NCBI RefSeq assembly: GCF_014199935.1
Contig: NZ_JACHOP010000002.1
Span: forward strand, 62,001 to 126,000
From: Methylorubrum rhodinum
GTDB taxonomy: Bacteria; Pseudomonadota; Alphaproteobacteria; Rhizobiales; Beijerinckiaceae
DNA length: 64,000 nt
Direction of reading: 5' to 3'
This document shows positions 32,442 to 41,083 of the stretch, piece by piece (the stretch's first letter is position 1; each line of letters opens with the position of its first letter). The position numbers and the translations under genes are program-made. The notes beneath the pieces are model-generated. The model made no database searches. It was not told the DNA's origin and saw only the letters and a program-made list of their open reading frames with translations.

Positions 32442-32646
32442 CCCGTCACCGCGCCATGCACCGGGCCAAGCGGTGCGCAAGCCCACAAAACAGCCAATGG
32501 AACATGGCGAAAATGCTGCATAAGCATGCAAGGCGGATTTCCCGGCCCGCAAAACAAACTAGGTTAAAAGGAAGGGCAGGGCTATGCGAGCGCTGTCCGC
32601 GGAAGACCCGGGCTCCCATGACGCGTCGGACCCGACCACCGTCATG

Positions 32647-32680
32647 AAACCGTCTTGGTCGTCAAACCGTCTTGGTCGTC
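32647..32680. repeat. Tandem duplication, 17 bp x 2, ahead of the response regulator
   Basis: AAACCGTCTTGGTCGTC occurs twice back to back with no mismatch, ending 56 bp before the regulator's start codon. It lies in the leader or promoter region of the CenR-like gene. A 17-bp period leaves the frame open but shifts it, so this is probably not coding. Confidence 0.85.
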
Positions 32681-32736
32681 TGTCCGAGCTGACACGCTCG
32701 GGCCACCGGAATAGCCTCTCGAGAGTTACCTCGTCG

Positions 32737-33423
32737 ATGTCCAACCCCTATTGCCTCCTCGTCTGCGACGACGACGACGCCCTGCGCGAGGCATTGACGG
32801 AGCAGATCGACGCCTACGACGAGTTCTCCGTCATCGGCGAGGCGACCGCCACCGGGGCGATGAGCCGGGTGGCGGACGAGCGCATCGACCTCGTCGTGAT
32901 GGATGTCGGCCTGCCCGACATGGATGGGCGCGAGGCCGTGCGGATCATGCGCCGCAACGGCTACCGCGGCCCGATCATCGTGCTGACCGCCCAGGAATCC
33001 GACGACGACATGGTCGAGGGCCTGGAGGCGGGCGCCAACGACTACGTGGTCAAGCCGTTCAAGTTCGCGGTGCTCTTGGCCCGCATCCGCGTGCAGTTGC
33101 GCCAGCACGAGGCCTCCGAGGACGCGGTGTTCCGCATCGGCCCCTACACCTTCCGCCCCGGCGCCAAGCTCCTGGTCGGCGAGCGCGGCTCGAAGCTGAA
33201 GCTCACCGAGAAGGAGACCGCGATCCTGCGCTACCTCTACCGCGCCGGCCGCGAGGTGGTGGGGCGCGACACGCTGCTGGCCGAGGTGTGGGGCTACAAC
33301 GCCCACGTCACCACCCACACCCTCGAAACGCACATCTATCGCCTGCGCCAGAAGATCGAGCCGAACCCGGCCACCGCGGCGATCCTCGTCACCGAGGGCG
33401 GTGGGTATAAGCTGTTGCCCTGA
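32737..33423 (+). CDS. cenR: OmpR-family response regulator, CenR-like
   Basis: A 228-residue two-component regulator. The receiver has the acidic pocket CDDDD (10-14), phospho-acceptor D56 (VVMDVGLPDMDG), the VLTAQ switch threonine, and K106 (DYVVKPF). The winged-helix domain includes KLTEKETAILRYLYRAG, EVWGYN, THTLETHIYRLRQKIEP and TEGGGYKLLP, closely like CenR of Rhodobacter and Caulobacter, an essential regulator of envelope genes. No kinase gene is adjacent. The ATG at 32737 is used; the frame continues to 32584 through the tandem repeat but without conserved residues. Confidence 0.8.
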   Translation: MSNPYCLLVCDDDDALREALTEQIDAYDEFSVIGEATATGAMSRVADERIDLVVMDVGLPDMDGREAVRIMRRNGYRGPIIVLTAQESDDDMVEGLEAGANDYVVKPFKFAVLLARIRVQLRQHEASEDAVFRIGPYTFRPGAKLLVGERGSKLKLTEKETAILRYLYRAGREVVGRDTLLAEVWGYNAHVTTHTLETHIYRLRQKIEPNPATAAILVTEGGGYKLLP

Positions 33424-33478
33424 TTCGACTTTTTAGGGTCGATTAGCGGCGGCACGGAACAACCCGACACACGCGGTC

Positions 33479-33594
33479 GTCATTCCGGGGCGCCGAAGGC
33501 GAACCCGGAATCCACGACTGGCCACGCCGGTTACCGTTACGCCGCGCATCTCGGGTGGATTCCGGATTCCGCTGCGCGGCCCCGGAATGACGGC
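33479..33594. repeat. Family C palindromic intergenic repeat, copy 2
   Basis: GTCATTCCGGGGCGCCGAAG on the left mirrors GCGCGGCCCCGGAATGACGG on the right. Inner CCCGGAATCCACGA and GTGGATTCCGG also pair. It sits in the 304-bp gap between the CenR-like gene and the cyclic-nucleotide-domain gene; the remainder of that gap shows no gene. Confidence 0.88.
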
Positions 33595-33727
33595 GGTTGG
33601 CTTGGAAGGGCAGGCCGTTCGGCATCATCGCCCCGCGAAGCCATCATGCCGCGGCGTATCGCATCCGGCCGCTATCCGCTAAGCTTCACCGGGCTGTGAG
33701 CGGATCGGCCGAAGGGCGGGACAGGCG

Positions 33728-34195
33728 TTGGGGCTCGACGACGACATCGCGATCCTGGCCGCCGCCCCGGTGTTCGAGCTGTTCGAGCGCGACGCCCTGC
33801 GCCTCCTGAGCTTCGCCGGCGACCGGCGCCAGTTGGACGCGGGCGAACTCCTGTTCTCCCGTGGCGAGCCTTCCGACGGCGGCTACGTGGTGATGTCCGG
33901 CACGATCGCCGTCGAGTCCCGCCGCGTGGGCGAGCCGCCGGTCACCGTCGCCCGCTCCGGATTGATCGGCCGCAACGCCCTGTTCCGCCCGGTCGAGCGC
34001 CCGGCCGACGCCCGCGCCGTCGAGCCCGCGGAGGTGATGCGCCTGACGCCCTCCGTGATGAGCCGCGTGCTGCGCGAATTTCCCGAAGTCGCGGCGGTCG
34101 TCCGCGACGGCATCGCCGGAGAGCTGCGCGACCTCGTTCAGGGATTTTCGCGCGTCGGCGAGCGGCTGAAGACGCCTGCGGCCCGTGAGCGGTGA
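33728..34195 (+). CDS. Cyclic nucleotide-binding domain protein without DNA-binding domain
   Basis: A 155-residue protein with a single Crp-like cNMP-binding beta roll: LRLLSFAGDRRQLDAGELLFSRGEPSDGGYVVMSGTIAV pattern, then GLIGRNALF and the hinge helices. No helix-turn-helix follows, so it is not a typical Crp regulator. The phosphate-binding cassette is poorly conserved (PVERPADARAVEP), so nucleotide binding is uncertain. The start is a TTG at 33728 with GGGCGGGACAGG upstream. It lies 64 bp before dapD. Confidence 0.75.
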   Translation: MGLDDDIAILAAAPVFELFERDALRLLSFAGDRRQLDAGELLFSRGEPSDGGYVVMSGTIAVESRRVGEPPVTVARSGLIGRNALFRPVERPADARAVEPAEVMRLTPSVMSRVLREFPEVAAVVRDGIAGELRDLVQGFSRVGERLKTPAARER

Positions 34196-34259
34196 CAGGA
34201 ACGTGCGGCTTTTGTAAGCACGGCCGAACCCGAGCGCATCCAACCTCCGGAACCTGACG

Positions 34260-35102
34260 ATGTCTCACGCCGATCTCGAAAAAACCATCGAAGCCGCCTG
34301 GGAGGACCGCGCCAACGTCTCGACCGCGACCGGCGGCGCGGTGCGCGAGGCGGTGGAGGAGGCGCTGAACCTGCTCGATTCCGGCAAGGCGCGCGTCGCC
34401 GAGAAGGCCGGCGAGTCCTGGCAGGTGAACCAATGGCTCAAGAAGGCGGTGCTGCTGTCCTTCCGCCTCAACGACATGGTGCCGATCGAGGGCGGCCCCG
34501 GCTCCTCGCCGTGGTGGGACAAGGTGCCCTCGAAATTCTCCGGCTGGGGTGAGTCCGAGTTCCGCGCCGCGGGCTTCCGCGCCGTGCCGGGCTGCTTCGT
34601 GCGCCGCGGCTCGTACATCGCGCCCGGCGCGGTGCTGATGCCGAGCTTCATCAACCTCGGCGCCCATGTCGGCGAGGGCACCATGGTCGACACCTGGGTG
34701 ACGATCGGCTCCTGCGCCCAGGTCGGCCGGAACTGCCACATCTCCGGCGGCGCCGGCATCGCGGGCGTGCTGGAGCCGCTCCAGGCCAACCCGGTCATCA
34801 TCGAGGACAACTGCTTCGTCGGCGCCCGCGCCGAGGTGGCCGAGGGCGTCATCGTCGGCGAGGGCTCGGTCCTGTCGATGGGCGTCTATATCGGCGCCTC
34901 GACCCGCATCATCGACCGCACCACCGGCGAGACCTTTTTCGGACGCGTGCCGCCCTACTCGGTGGTCGTCTCCGGCACGACGCCGGGCAAGCCGCTCCCC
35001 GACGGCACGCCGGGGCCGGGCCTCTACTGCGCCGTCATCGTCAAGCGCGTCGACGCCGGCACCCGCGCCAAGACCGGCATCAACGAGTTGCTGCGGACCT
35101 GA
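34260..35102 (+). CDS. dapD: 2,3,4,5-tetrahydropyridine-2,6-dicarboxylate N-succinyltransferase
   Basis: Enzyme of the succinylase branch of lysine/diaminopimelate biosynthesis. The 280-residue protein begins with an N-terminal helical part ([15 protein letters not shown]), then the left-handed beta-helix of hexapeptide repeats ([37 protein letters not shown] and [24 protein letters not shown] patterns). It binds succinyl-CoA. The stop is 7 bp before the next ORF, an alpha/beta-hydrolase-like gene. Confidence 0.96.
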   Translation: MSHADLEKTIEAAWEDRANVSTATGGAVREAVEEALNLLDSGKARVAEKAGESWQVNQWLKKAVLLSFRLNDMVPIEGGPGSSPWWDKVPSKFSGWGESEFRAAGFRAVPGCFVRRGSYIAPGAVLMPSFINLGAHVGEGTMVDTWVTIGSCAQVGRNCHISGGAGIAGVLEPLQANPVIIEDNCFVGARAEVAEGVIVGEGSVLSMGVYIGASTRIIDRTTGETFFGRVPPYSVVVSGTTPGKPLPDGTPGPGLYCAVIVKRVDAGTRAKTGINELLRT

Positions 35103-35109
35103 GGATCCG

Positions 35110-35982
35110 ATGGGTGGGCCGGCGTCCCTCACGACCCGCATCCTCGACCTGACGGTCGCGGGGCAGCCCGTTCCGACACCCTGCATGGAGGTCGGGACAG
35201 GGCCGGCGGCCCTGCTGCTGCCGGCGTTGTCCTCGATCTCGGCGCGGGAGGAGATGCGGCCGCTCGCCCGTGAACTCGCCGCGGACCATCGCTGCCGCGT
35301 GCCCGACTGGCCGGGCTTCGGCGCCCACGAACGCGTCCGCGTGCCGCTGGAGCCCGCGACCTACCACGCCTTCCTCGACGCGCTGCTCGCCGCCGCGCCC
35401 GGCCCCTACGCGCTGGCCGTCGCGGCGGGCCACGCCGCGCCCTATCTCGCGGCGGCGGCGCGGCGCCATCCGGGCGCGTTCGGGCGGCTGGTTCTGGTGG
35501 CGCCGACTTGGCGCGGGCCGCTGCCGACCGCGATGGGGCCGCACCGCGCCCGCTGGTTCGAGCGCATCCGTAAGGCGGTCGAGATGCCGCTCGTGGGTGA
35601 AGCGCTCTACCGGATCAACATCAGCCCGCCGATCATCGGCCGGATGATGCGCGCCCACGTCTACGCGGAGGCCGAACACGTGACGCCCGAGGTGATCCGG
35701 GCCAAGCACCGCATCACCCGCCAGCGGAACGGGCGCTTCGGCACCGCGGCCTTCGTCACCGGCGGGCTCGATCCGGTCGGCACCCGGGAGGATTTCCTGG
35801 GCCTGTTCGGGCCCGATCTGCCGCCGGTGCGGGTGCTGCGGCCGGAGCGGGCACCGCGCCGCTCCGGGGCCGAGATGGACGCCCTGATCGAGGCCGGCGG
35901 CGTCGAGGCCCGCACGGTGCCGGGCGCGCTCAGCCCGCACGAGGAATTTTCGCAAGCGGTCGCCGCCGCGATCCGGGCCTGA
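35110..35982 (+). CDS. Alpha/beta-hydrolase fold protein lacking the usual nucleophile serine
   Basis: A 290-residue protein with the alpha/beta-hydrolase layout: LLLPALSS strand and oxyanion region, RVPDWPGFGAH, a cap region, and a late conserved histidine in LSPHEE. Where GxSxG is expected the sequence reads AVAAGHAAPYLAAAA, with no serine. Catalysis by the normal mechanism is therefore doubtful. No signal peptide. It starts 7 bp after the dapD stop (GAGGATCCG in front), suggesting co-expression with dapD. Confidence 0.75.
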   Translation: MGGPASLTTRILDLTVAGQPVPTPCMEVGTGPAALLLPALSSISAREEMRPLARELAADHRCRVPDWPGFGAHERVRVPLEPATYHAFLDALLAAAPGPYALAVAAGHAAPYLAAAARRHPGAFGRLVLVAPTWRGPLPTAMGPHRARWFERIRKAVEMPLVGEALYRINISPPIIGRMMRAHVYAEAEHVTPEVIRAKHRITRQRNGRFGTAAFVTGGLDPVGTREDFLGLFGPDLPPVRVLRPERAPRRSGAEMDALIEAGGVEARTVPGALSPHEEFSQAVAAAIRA

Positions 35983-36075
35983 CCGGCGTTGAGTGGAAAC
36001 AGCCGGGAAGAGCTGTCAGGCAACGGCCTATTGCAGGACTGTGACATGGTTGTCGCACGTCCATCATAGGGAAAC

Positions 36076-36987
36076 ATGAATTCGCTCAGGATCCGATTCC
36101 CGAAAGTGCCTCGTCCGATGCTCCGCCCGCCGGTCCGCCTCGCCGCCCTGCTGACCGTCCTGTTGGCTACGCCTTTGGCCGCCCAGACCCAGACGGTGCC
36201 GCAAGCGGCCCCGCCGCCGGAGAAATCCGCGCCCTCGCTCGACAAGGACCGGCTGAACCCGGCCGCACCCGGCCCGAAGGCCTATCTCAGCGAGGAGGCG
36301 GCGCCGAGCCTCGTGGCGATCCTGCCGCCGCCGCCGGGCGGGCATTCGGTGGCCGAGGCCGCCGACCGGGCGGCCTTCAACGCGACGCGGGCCTACCAGG
36401 GCACGCCGCGCTGGGCGCTCGCCACCAACGACGTCGCAGAGGGTGGCGCGGCCCTGTTGGAGGATTACGCCTGCGTCCTCGGCCAGCGGCTCGACCAGAC
36501 CCGCGTGCCCGACCTGATGCGCCTGCTCGACCGGGCCCGCCTCGACGTCGCCCGCGCCACCCGCGAGGCCAAGCGGCGCTACCGCCGCCTGCGGCCCTTC
36601 GTCGGCAACGACGCGCCGATCTGCGTGGTCCGCTCGCCCGAACTCGCCGACAGCTACAGCTACCCCTCGGGCCATGCGGGCCAGGGCTGGGCCTACGGCC
36701 TGATCATGGCCAATCTGATGCCGGAGAAGGCGACGCAGTTCCTCGTGCGCAGCCGGCTCTACGGCGAGAGCCGGGTGGTGTGCGGGGTCCACTGGCTGAG
36801 CGACGTGGTGGCGGCCCGCACCGGCGCCTCGGCCCTGGTCGCGGTGCTGCTGGCCGATGCGGGTTTCCGCGCCGACCTCGAGCGGGCCCGGACCGAGTTG
36901 AAGCGGGCGCTCAGTGCGGACGGCCCCAAGCCCGATCCGATGATCTGCGCCCGCGAGGACGCCGCCGCCCGCCAGCCGCTGCTCTGA
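36076..36987 (+). CDS. Class A non-specific acid phosphatase (PAP2 superfamily), secreted
   Basis: A 303-residue periplasmic phosphatase. A signal peptide (LAALLTVLLATPLAAQ) is followed by a Pro-rich linker. The three PAP2 motifs are present in order: KRRYRRLRPF, SYPSGHAGQGWAY and SRVVCGVHWLSDV. The third carries the nucleophilic histidine. The layout matches PhoN/PhoC class A enzymes. It is preceded by ATAGGGAAAC. Independent of its neighbours as far as can be seen. Confidence 0.92.
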   Translation: MNSLRIRFPKVPRPMLRPPVRLAALLTVLLATPLAAQTQTVPQAAPPPEKSAPSLDKDRLNPAAPGPKAYLSEEAAPSLVAILPPPPGGHSVAEAADRAAFNATRAYQGTPRWALATNDVAEGGAALLEDYACVLGQRLDQTRVPDLMRLLDRARLDVARATREAKRRYRRLRPFVGNDAPICVVRSPELADSYSYPSGHAGQGWAYGLIMANLMPEKATQFLVRSRLYGESRVVCGVHWLSDVVAARTGASALVAVLLADAGFRADLERARTELKRALSADGPKPDPMICAREDAAARQPLL

Positions 36988-37039
36988 TAGGCGACGACAC
37001 GGCCGGATTCTGCTAAGGCGCGGCCCGCCCGGAGCGCGG

Positions 37040-37777
37040 GTGCGATCGGCAGCCGGCGTGGACCGCCTCCCCCTGACCCCCTCTATTCTTCCGACCCAAA
37101 AAGACCTCGACGCCGCCTTGCAGGGGGCCTTCGCCCCCTTCGCCGGCCGCTTGCGCCTCGATCCCGATCCGGCGGCGCGCACGATGGAGGAATCGGCTAC
37201 CTGCGGTGCGCTCTCGGACGCGCTCGCCGCCTTCGCCGACGCGCATCCCGGCGGCGAGCGGCGGGCGGTCGCCTCGCTGTGGAGCGCCTACCTCTTCGCC
37301 GGGCTGATCGCGCCGGGCCTCGCTGCGGGCGCACGGCTCGGGCTGGCGCTGCCGCCGGAGCGGTTCAGCCTCGCGGCCGGCGGGCTGCCCGCGGCCTTCC
37401 ACCTCGCGCCGGAACTGCCGTTCCCGGCCTCGCTCCCGGCCCAGGTCGATCGCCTGCTCGCCGAGCGCGTCGCCCCGGCGGTGCGGTGCCTGCGGGCCGA
37501 GACCGGGCTGTCGATGCGCCTGCTGTGGGAGAATGCGGGCGGCCACCTGTTCTGGACGCTCGGCACCCTCGCCCGCGAGACTCAGGAGCAGGCCGGCGCG
37601 GTGCGGGAGGCGCTGCTGGCCCTGCGATGGCCGCAGGAGGCGTGTTCGGCCCTCACCCTGATGCGCGCCGACGCGCTGGCCGGCCTCGACGCGCCCCGCC
37701 GCCGGGTCTGCTGCCTGCGCCACGCGCTCCCCGGCTTTTCGAAATGCGCCGGCATCTGCCCCTTGCTGCGGGGCTGA
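37040..37777 (+). CDS. fhuF: FhuF-like siderophore-iron reductase
   Basis: A 245-residue cytoplasmic protein. The last 22 residues, CCLRHALPGFSKCAGICPLL, carry four cysteines (224, 225, 236, 240) in the CC-x10-C-x3-C arrangement, like the unusual [2Fe-2S] site of FhuF (CC-x10-C-x2-C in E. coli). The body fits the FhuF/ferric reductase-like fold (LWSAYLFAGLIAPGL, LWENAGGHLFWTL). It should release iron from imported ferric siderophores. The start GTG at 37040 is the best available. No receptor or ABC genes are adjacent; a siderophore receptor is about 20 kb away. Confidence 0.82.
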   Translation: MRSAAGVDRLPLTPSILPTQKDLDAALQGAFAPFAGRLRLDPDPAARTMEESATCGALSDALAAFADAHPGGERRAVASLWSAYLFAGLIAPGLAAGARLGLALPPERFSLAAGGLPAAFHLAPELPFPASLPAQVDRLLAERVAPAVRCLRAETGLSMRLLWENAGGHLFWTLGTLARETQEQAGAVREALLALRWPQEACSALTLMRADALAGLDAPRRRVCCLRHALPGFSKCAGICPLLRG

Positions 37778-37863
37778 AGCATCGGCCCGAAAGGTGGCCG
37801 CCGGCTTTCGGAAAATGCCGATGCGGCACAAGGATCGAGGGCAGCTGAGCGCCGCCCTGTCCC

Positions 37864-38610
37864 TCAGGCCGTCCCGGCCTTCTTCTTCCGCCGCCGCCGC
37901 GCCAGCATGTTGAGGCCCTCGACACCCGCCGAGAACGCCATGGCGGTGTAGATGTAGCCCTTCGGCACGTGCGCCCCGAACCCTTCCGCGATCAGCGTCA
38001 TGCCGATCATGATGAGGAAGCCGAGCGCCAGCATCACCACCGTCGGGTTGGCCGCGATGAAGCGCGAGAGCGGGTCGGCGGCGATCAGCATCACGGTGAC
38101 GGCGGTGACGACGGCGATCACCATGATCGGCACGTGCTCGGTCATGCCGACAGCCGTGATGATCGAGTCGATCGAGAAGACGAGATCGAGCACGAGGATC
38201 TGGCCGATGGCCGCGGCGAAGCCGATGCTTGCCCCGCCTCCGGCCTTCTCCTCCGGGTTCGGATCGACGGTGTGATGGATCTCCTTGGTGGCCTTCCAGA
38301 GCAGGAACAGGCCGCCCGCGATCAGGATGAGGTCGCGCCAGGAAAACCCCTTGCCGAACACCTCGAAGACCGGCTCGGTCAGGTGGACGATCCAGGCGAC
38401 CGTGCCGAGCAGCGCGAGCCGCAGGATGAGCGCCAGTCCGATGCCGATGCGCCGGGCCTTGGCCTGGTTCTCCGGCGGCAGCTTGTTGGTCAGGATCGAG
38501 ATGAAGATCAGGTTGTCGATCCCGAGCACCACCTCCATCACCACGAGGGTGGCGAGCGCGGCCCAGGCGGTCGGGTCGGCGGCGAGTTGGAGCAGGCTGT
38601 CCACGGGCAA
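37864..38610 (-). CDS. TerC family integral membrane protein
   Basis: A 248-residue polytopic inner-membrane protein with about seven hydrophobic segments. It has the two acidic family motifs [14 protein letters not shown] and [14 protein letters not shown] in homologous halves, and ends with a Lys/Arg-rich tail ([10 protein letters not shown]). TerC proteins are linked to metal homeostasis, especially manganese export and exoenzyme metalation. No TerD/Z genes are nearby. It converges on fhuF; upstream lies a family E repeat. Confidence 0.9.
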   Translation of the reverse strand: MPVDSLLQLAADPTAWAALATLVVMEVVLGIDNLIFISILTNKLPPENQAKARRIGIGLALILRLALLGTVAWIVHLTEPVFEVFGKGFSWRDLILIAGGLFLLWKATKEIHHTVDPNPEEKAGGGASIGFAAAIGQILVLDLVFSIDSIITAVGMTEHVPIMVIAVVTAVTVMLIAADPLSRFIAANPTVVMLALGFLIMIGMTLIAEGFGAHVPKGYIYTAMAFSAGVEGLNMLARRRRKKKAGTA

Positions 38611-38620
38611 GTCCGGCGTT

Positions 38621-38722
38621 GGAGCGCATTCCGACGACGTGGAGACCGGTTCGTCGAAAGAATGCGCAGTGAAAGACGAATCTAGACCCGCTGACCCGAT
38701 GCAGTCAGGTCAGCGGGTCTAG
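38621..38722. repeat. Family E intergenic repeat, copy 1, ending in a 15-bp hairpin
   Basis: Begins GGAGCGCATTCCGACGACGT, continues GGAGACCGGTTCGTCG, and ends with CTAGACCCGCTGACC, an 11-nt loop and GGTCAGCGGGTCTAG, a perfect 15-bp stem (38682-38722). The right arm contains the stop codon of the lipid kinase gene. The first 50 bp and the CCGATGCA/GTCAGGTC core match 63077-63180. Neither side has a good U-tract, so it is not a classical terminator. Confidence 0.8.
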
Positions 38723-39717
38723 AGCTTGAAGGGGAGGGGGATGCGGTTGGCGCCGGTGTCGATCGGCGGGGCGAGCACGCGCACCGCCTTCGGCATCACC
38801 TTGAAGTGGGCCGGCGTCCACGTGGTCAGCTCGCCGTCGGTGTTCACCGCCCGCGGCTTGCGGGTCGAGAGCTTGAGCTCGGTCGTCTCGAAGGCGCGCA
38901 CGTCCTCGGCCTGCCCGTGGGTGCCGCGGCGGAGCGCCGGCAGCAGCGCGACGAGCCGCCACCAGTGATCGACCTCCAGGCTGTAGAAATCGAGCTTGCC
39001 GTCATCGACGGTGGCGTCCTCCTGCACGGTCATGCCGCCGCCGTAATGGCGCCCGTTGCCGACCGAGGCCTGGATCGTCGTGACCTTCTCGGTGGTGCCG
39101 TCGTGCTCGATCGTCACGGTGAAGGGGCGGGCGCGCCGCAGCAGCCGGAAGGCCGCGATGGCGTAGCCCACCGTGCCCCACTTCTTCTTGGCGTCCGCGG
39201 TCAATTCACCCGCGAGGTCGGCGGAGAAGCCGATGCTCGCCACGTTGAAATAGTAGTGCCCGTTGACCCAGCCGAGGTCGATCGCCTTCTCCGGCGCGCT
39301 CGGGATGAGTCTGGCCGCCGCCTCCGGCTCCAGCGGCAGGCCGAGGGAGCGGGCGAGGTCGTTGGCGGTGCCGAGCGGCAGGATGCCGAAGGGCAGCCCG
39401 GTCTCGACGAGCGCGGGCGCCGCGGCGTTCATGGTGCCGTCGCCGCCGCCCAGCACCACGCAATCGACCGACGCGGCGTGGCGCGTGATGGTCTCGTGGC
39501 AGTCGCGGTTGTTCTCCGGCTCGATCAGGTCGAGCCCGCCCTCGCGCAGGATGCCCCGGATCGCGTCCAGCGGCGCCCCGCCGCTGCGGGCCTTGCCGTT
39601 GACGAGGAGGAGGGCGCGGCGGTTCTTCCCGTCGGCCGGGCTCAAAGCAGGCCTCCCGGCGCGGTCGGGCGGGGAGGGAGGCACAGGAAGGGCGCGGCCG
39701 GCAAGGAATCCTCGCAC
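38719..39717 (-). CDS. Diacylglycerol kinase-like lipid kinase (YegS/DagK family)
   Basis: A 332-residue cytoplasmic lipid kinase. The catalytic domain has LLVNGKARSG, VVLGGGDGTMNAAAPAL (the GGDGT ATP loop), LPLGTANDLARSLGLP and an AASIGFSADL-like segment (NVASIGFSADLAG). The C-terminal beta domain includes NGRHYGGGM and NTDGELTTWTP. These are family hallmarks. Substrate (diacylglycerol, sphingoid or phosphatidylglycerol) cannot be told. The first 30 residues are Pro-rich and may not be translated; a later start near 39630 is possible. Confidence 0.88.
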   Translation of the reverse strand: MRGFLAGRALPVPPSPPDRAGRPALSPADGKNRRALLLVNGKARSGGAPLDAIRGILREGGLDLIEPENNRDCHETITRHAASVDCVVLGGGDGTMNAAAPALVETGLPFGILPLGTANDLARSLGLPLEPEAAARLIPSAPEKAIDLGWVNGHYYFNVASIGFSADLAGELTADAKKKWGTVGYAIAAFRLLRRARPFTVTIEHDGTTEKVTTIQASVGNGRHYGGGMTVQEDATVDDGKLDFYSLEVDHWWRLVALLPALRRGTHGQAEDVRAFETTELKLSTRKPRAVNTDGELTTWTPAHFKVMPKAVRVLAPPIDTGANRIPLPFKL

Positions 39718-40135
39718 GCATTGGCGCCGCGTCAGCGCTCAGGTCGCGAAGGGGTCCGACATCGCGGCCGACGCCTCGGCCGCCAGAGGGGCCCGGACCC
39801 GTCTCTGGAGAACCCGCGATGCCCGAGGGCACGTCCGCAGGGATACGCTCGCGCTCAAGGTGGGGGCTTCCGGCCCGAGGGCAAGTGGCGAGGCCGCTCC
39901 CCAATCTTCAGACGATCCCGAGGAAGACGGACAGCGAGCGCGAAACAGCCTGTCGTTACATGTGACAGATGGAGAAACGGCGAGCCCGTCAACACCGAGG
40001 ACGAGCCTGCCATCCGGCCCGCTGTCACCTTTCGGCCACGGCCTCCCGCCCTCGCGGGCCGAGTCCGGATCGGAGGGAACCGCCGGCCCGATCCTGCGCG
40101 TTCTACCCGGTCGCGCCCGACCGATCGGTGATGCC
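39718..40135. other. Divergent intergenic region, lipid kinase / secreted hypothetical
   Basis: No gene in this 418-bp stretch. The most distinctive spot is CTGTCGTTACATGTGACAG near 39950-39968, a short imperfect palindrome that could be a regulator site, but it is weak. Reading frames across it are extensions of the flanking genes. Confidence 0.4.
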
Positions 40136-40987
40136 ATGCGCCCTCTCCTTGCCACGACCGCCCTCGCGCTCCTTGCCCTGTCGCTGCCGGCCGTCGCGCA
40201 GCAGGGGCCCGGCTGGGTCGATCCGCCGGCCAAGGCAGCCGACAAGCACGCTTCACCCGCGAAGCCCGCGGCGGAGCCGGCGTCGCCGACCGTGACGCAA
40301 TCCGAGGCTGCGGCTCCGGCGCAGCGCGAGACGCGCTCCACGGCCGTGAACGAGACGCCGGCTGCCCATCGCAGCGCCCGCGGCACCCGCCGCGCGGGCG
40401 AGGAGCGGCAGGCCCGGCGCCAAGCCGCGCGCGAGGCCGAGGCGCGGTCGCAGCGCTCGGCTCGCGTCGCGCCGCCGGTCTTCACGGCGCCGCCCCGCGA
40501 GGCGCCGAGCACCGGGGCGCAGGGCATGGCGCGGGCCGAACCCGATCCGCGCTTTCCCGAATGGGCCGGCTCGGCGCAGCGCCTGAGCGAGGCCTATCTC
40601 GACAGCGTGTCGAGCCCCGGCGACGGGATGGCGGCGGCGGCCCCGCGCTTCTACGGCGCGAAAGTCCGCTTCCACGGGCGCACGATGTCGCTGGCCGCGC
40701 TGATGGCCGAGAAGCGGCGCTTCGCCCGGCGCTGGCCCGAGCGGCGCTACGAGCCGCAGGGCGAGCCGCGGGTCTCCTGCAACGCGGCGACCCAGAGCTG
40801 CCTCGTCCGCACGGTCCACGACTTCACCGCCGCCAGCCCCGGCCGCGGGGCCCGCTCGCAGGGCGTGGGCGAGCTGATGCTGACGGTGAGCTTCGCCAAT
40901 GGCCGTCCGGTCATCGTCGAGGAGACGAGCCGGGTGCTGCGCCGCGGCGCCCTCAGCGCCTCCATCGGCGGGCGGGGCGGCGCCTGA
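40136..40987 (+). CDS. Secreted conserved hypothetical protein
   Basis: A 283-residue protein with a signal peptide (LLATTALALLALSLPAVAQ), a low-complexity Ala/Pro/Arg-rich region (about 30-125), and a C-terminal domain of about 130 residues. That domain (RLSEAYLDSVSSPGDGM, MAEKRRFARRWPERRYEPQ, CNAATQSCLVRTVHDF) resembles secreted NTF2-like or SH3-like domains with a disulphide pair; no firm family. The ATG at 40136 directly precedes the signal peptide although the frame is open back to 39263. Confidence 0.75.
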   Translation: MRPLLATTALALLALSLPAVAQQGPGWVDPPAKAADKHASPAKPAAEPASPTVTQSEAAAPAQRETRSTAVNETPAAHRSARGTRRAGEERQARRQAAREAEARSQRSARVAPPVFTAPPREAPSTGAQGMARAEPDPRFPEWAGSAQRLSEAYLDSVSSPGDGMAAAAPRFYGAKVRFHGRTMSLAALMAEKRRFARRWPERRYEPQGEPRVSCNAATQSCLVRTVHDFTAASPGRGARSQGVGELMLTVSFANGRPVIVEETSRVLRRGALSASIGGRGGA

Positions 40988-41083
40988 ACAGGCGGTTCCG
41001 CCTCGGCCGTCCGAGTGTGTTAGGAGGAGGCGCGAGACCGGAGCCGGCCCGAGCGGCGGCCCGCGAGACGGAGTGACCCGCGC

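Noticed and set aside
32584..32736. Upstream extension of the CenR-like regulator through the tandem repeat
   Set aside because: Receiver domains start close to the ATG at 32737; the extension shows no conserved residues and contains the duplicated 17-mer.
38682..38722. Hairpin as a classical Rho-independent terminator
   Set aside because: The stem is perfect, but neither strand has a run of T after it, and the stem belongs to a repeat family.
39263..40135. N-terminal extension of the secreted hypothetical protein at 40136
   Set aside because: The extension is antisense to the lipid kinase and would bury the clear signal peptide, so the later ATG was used.
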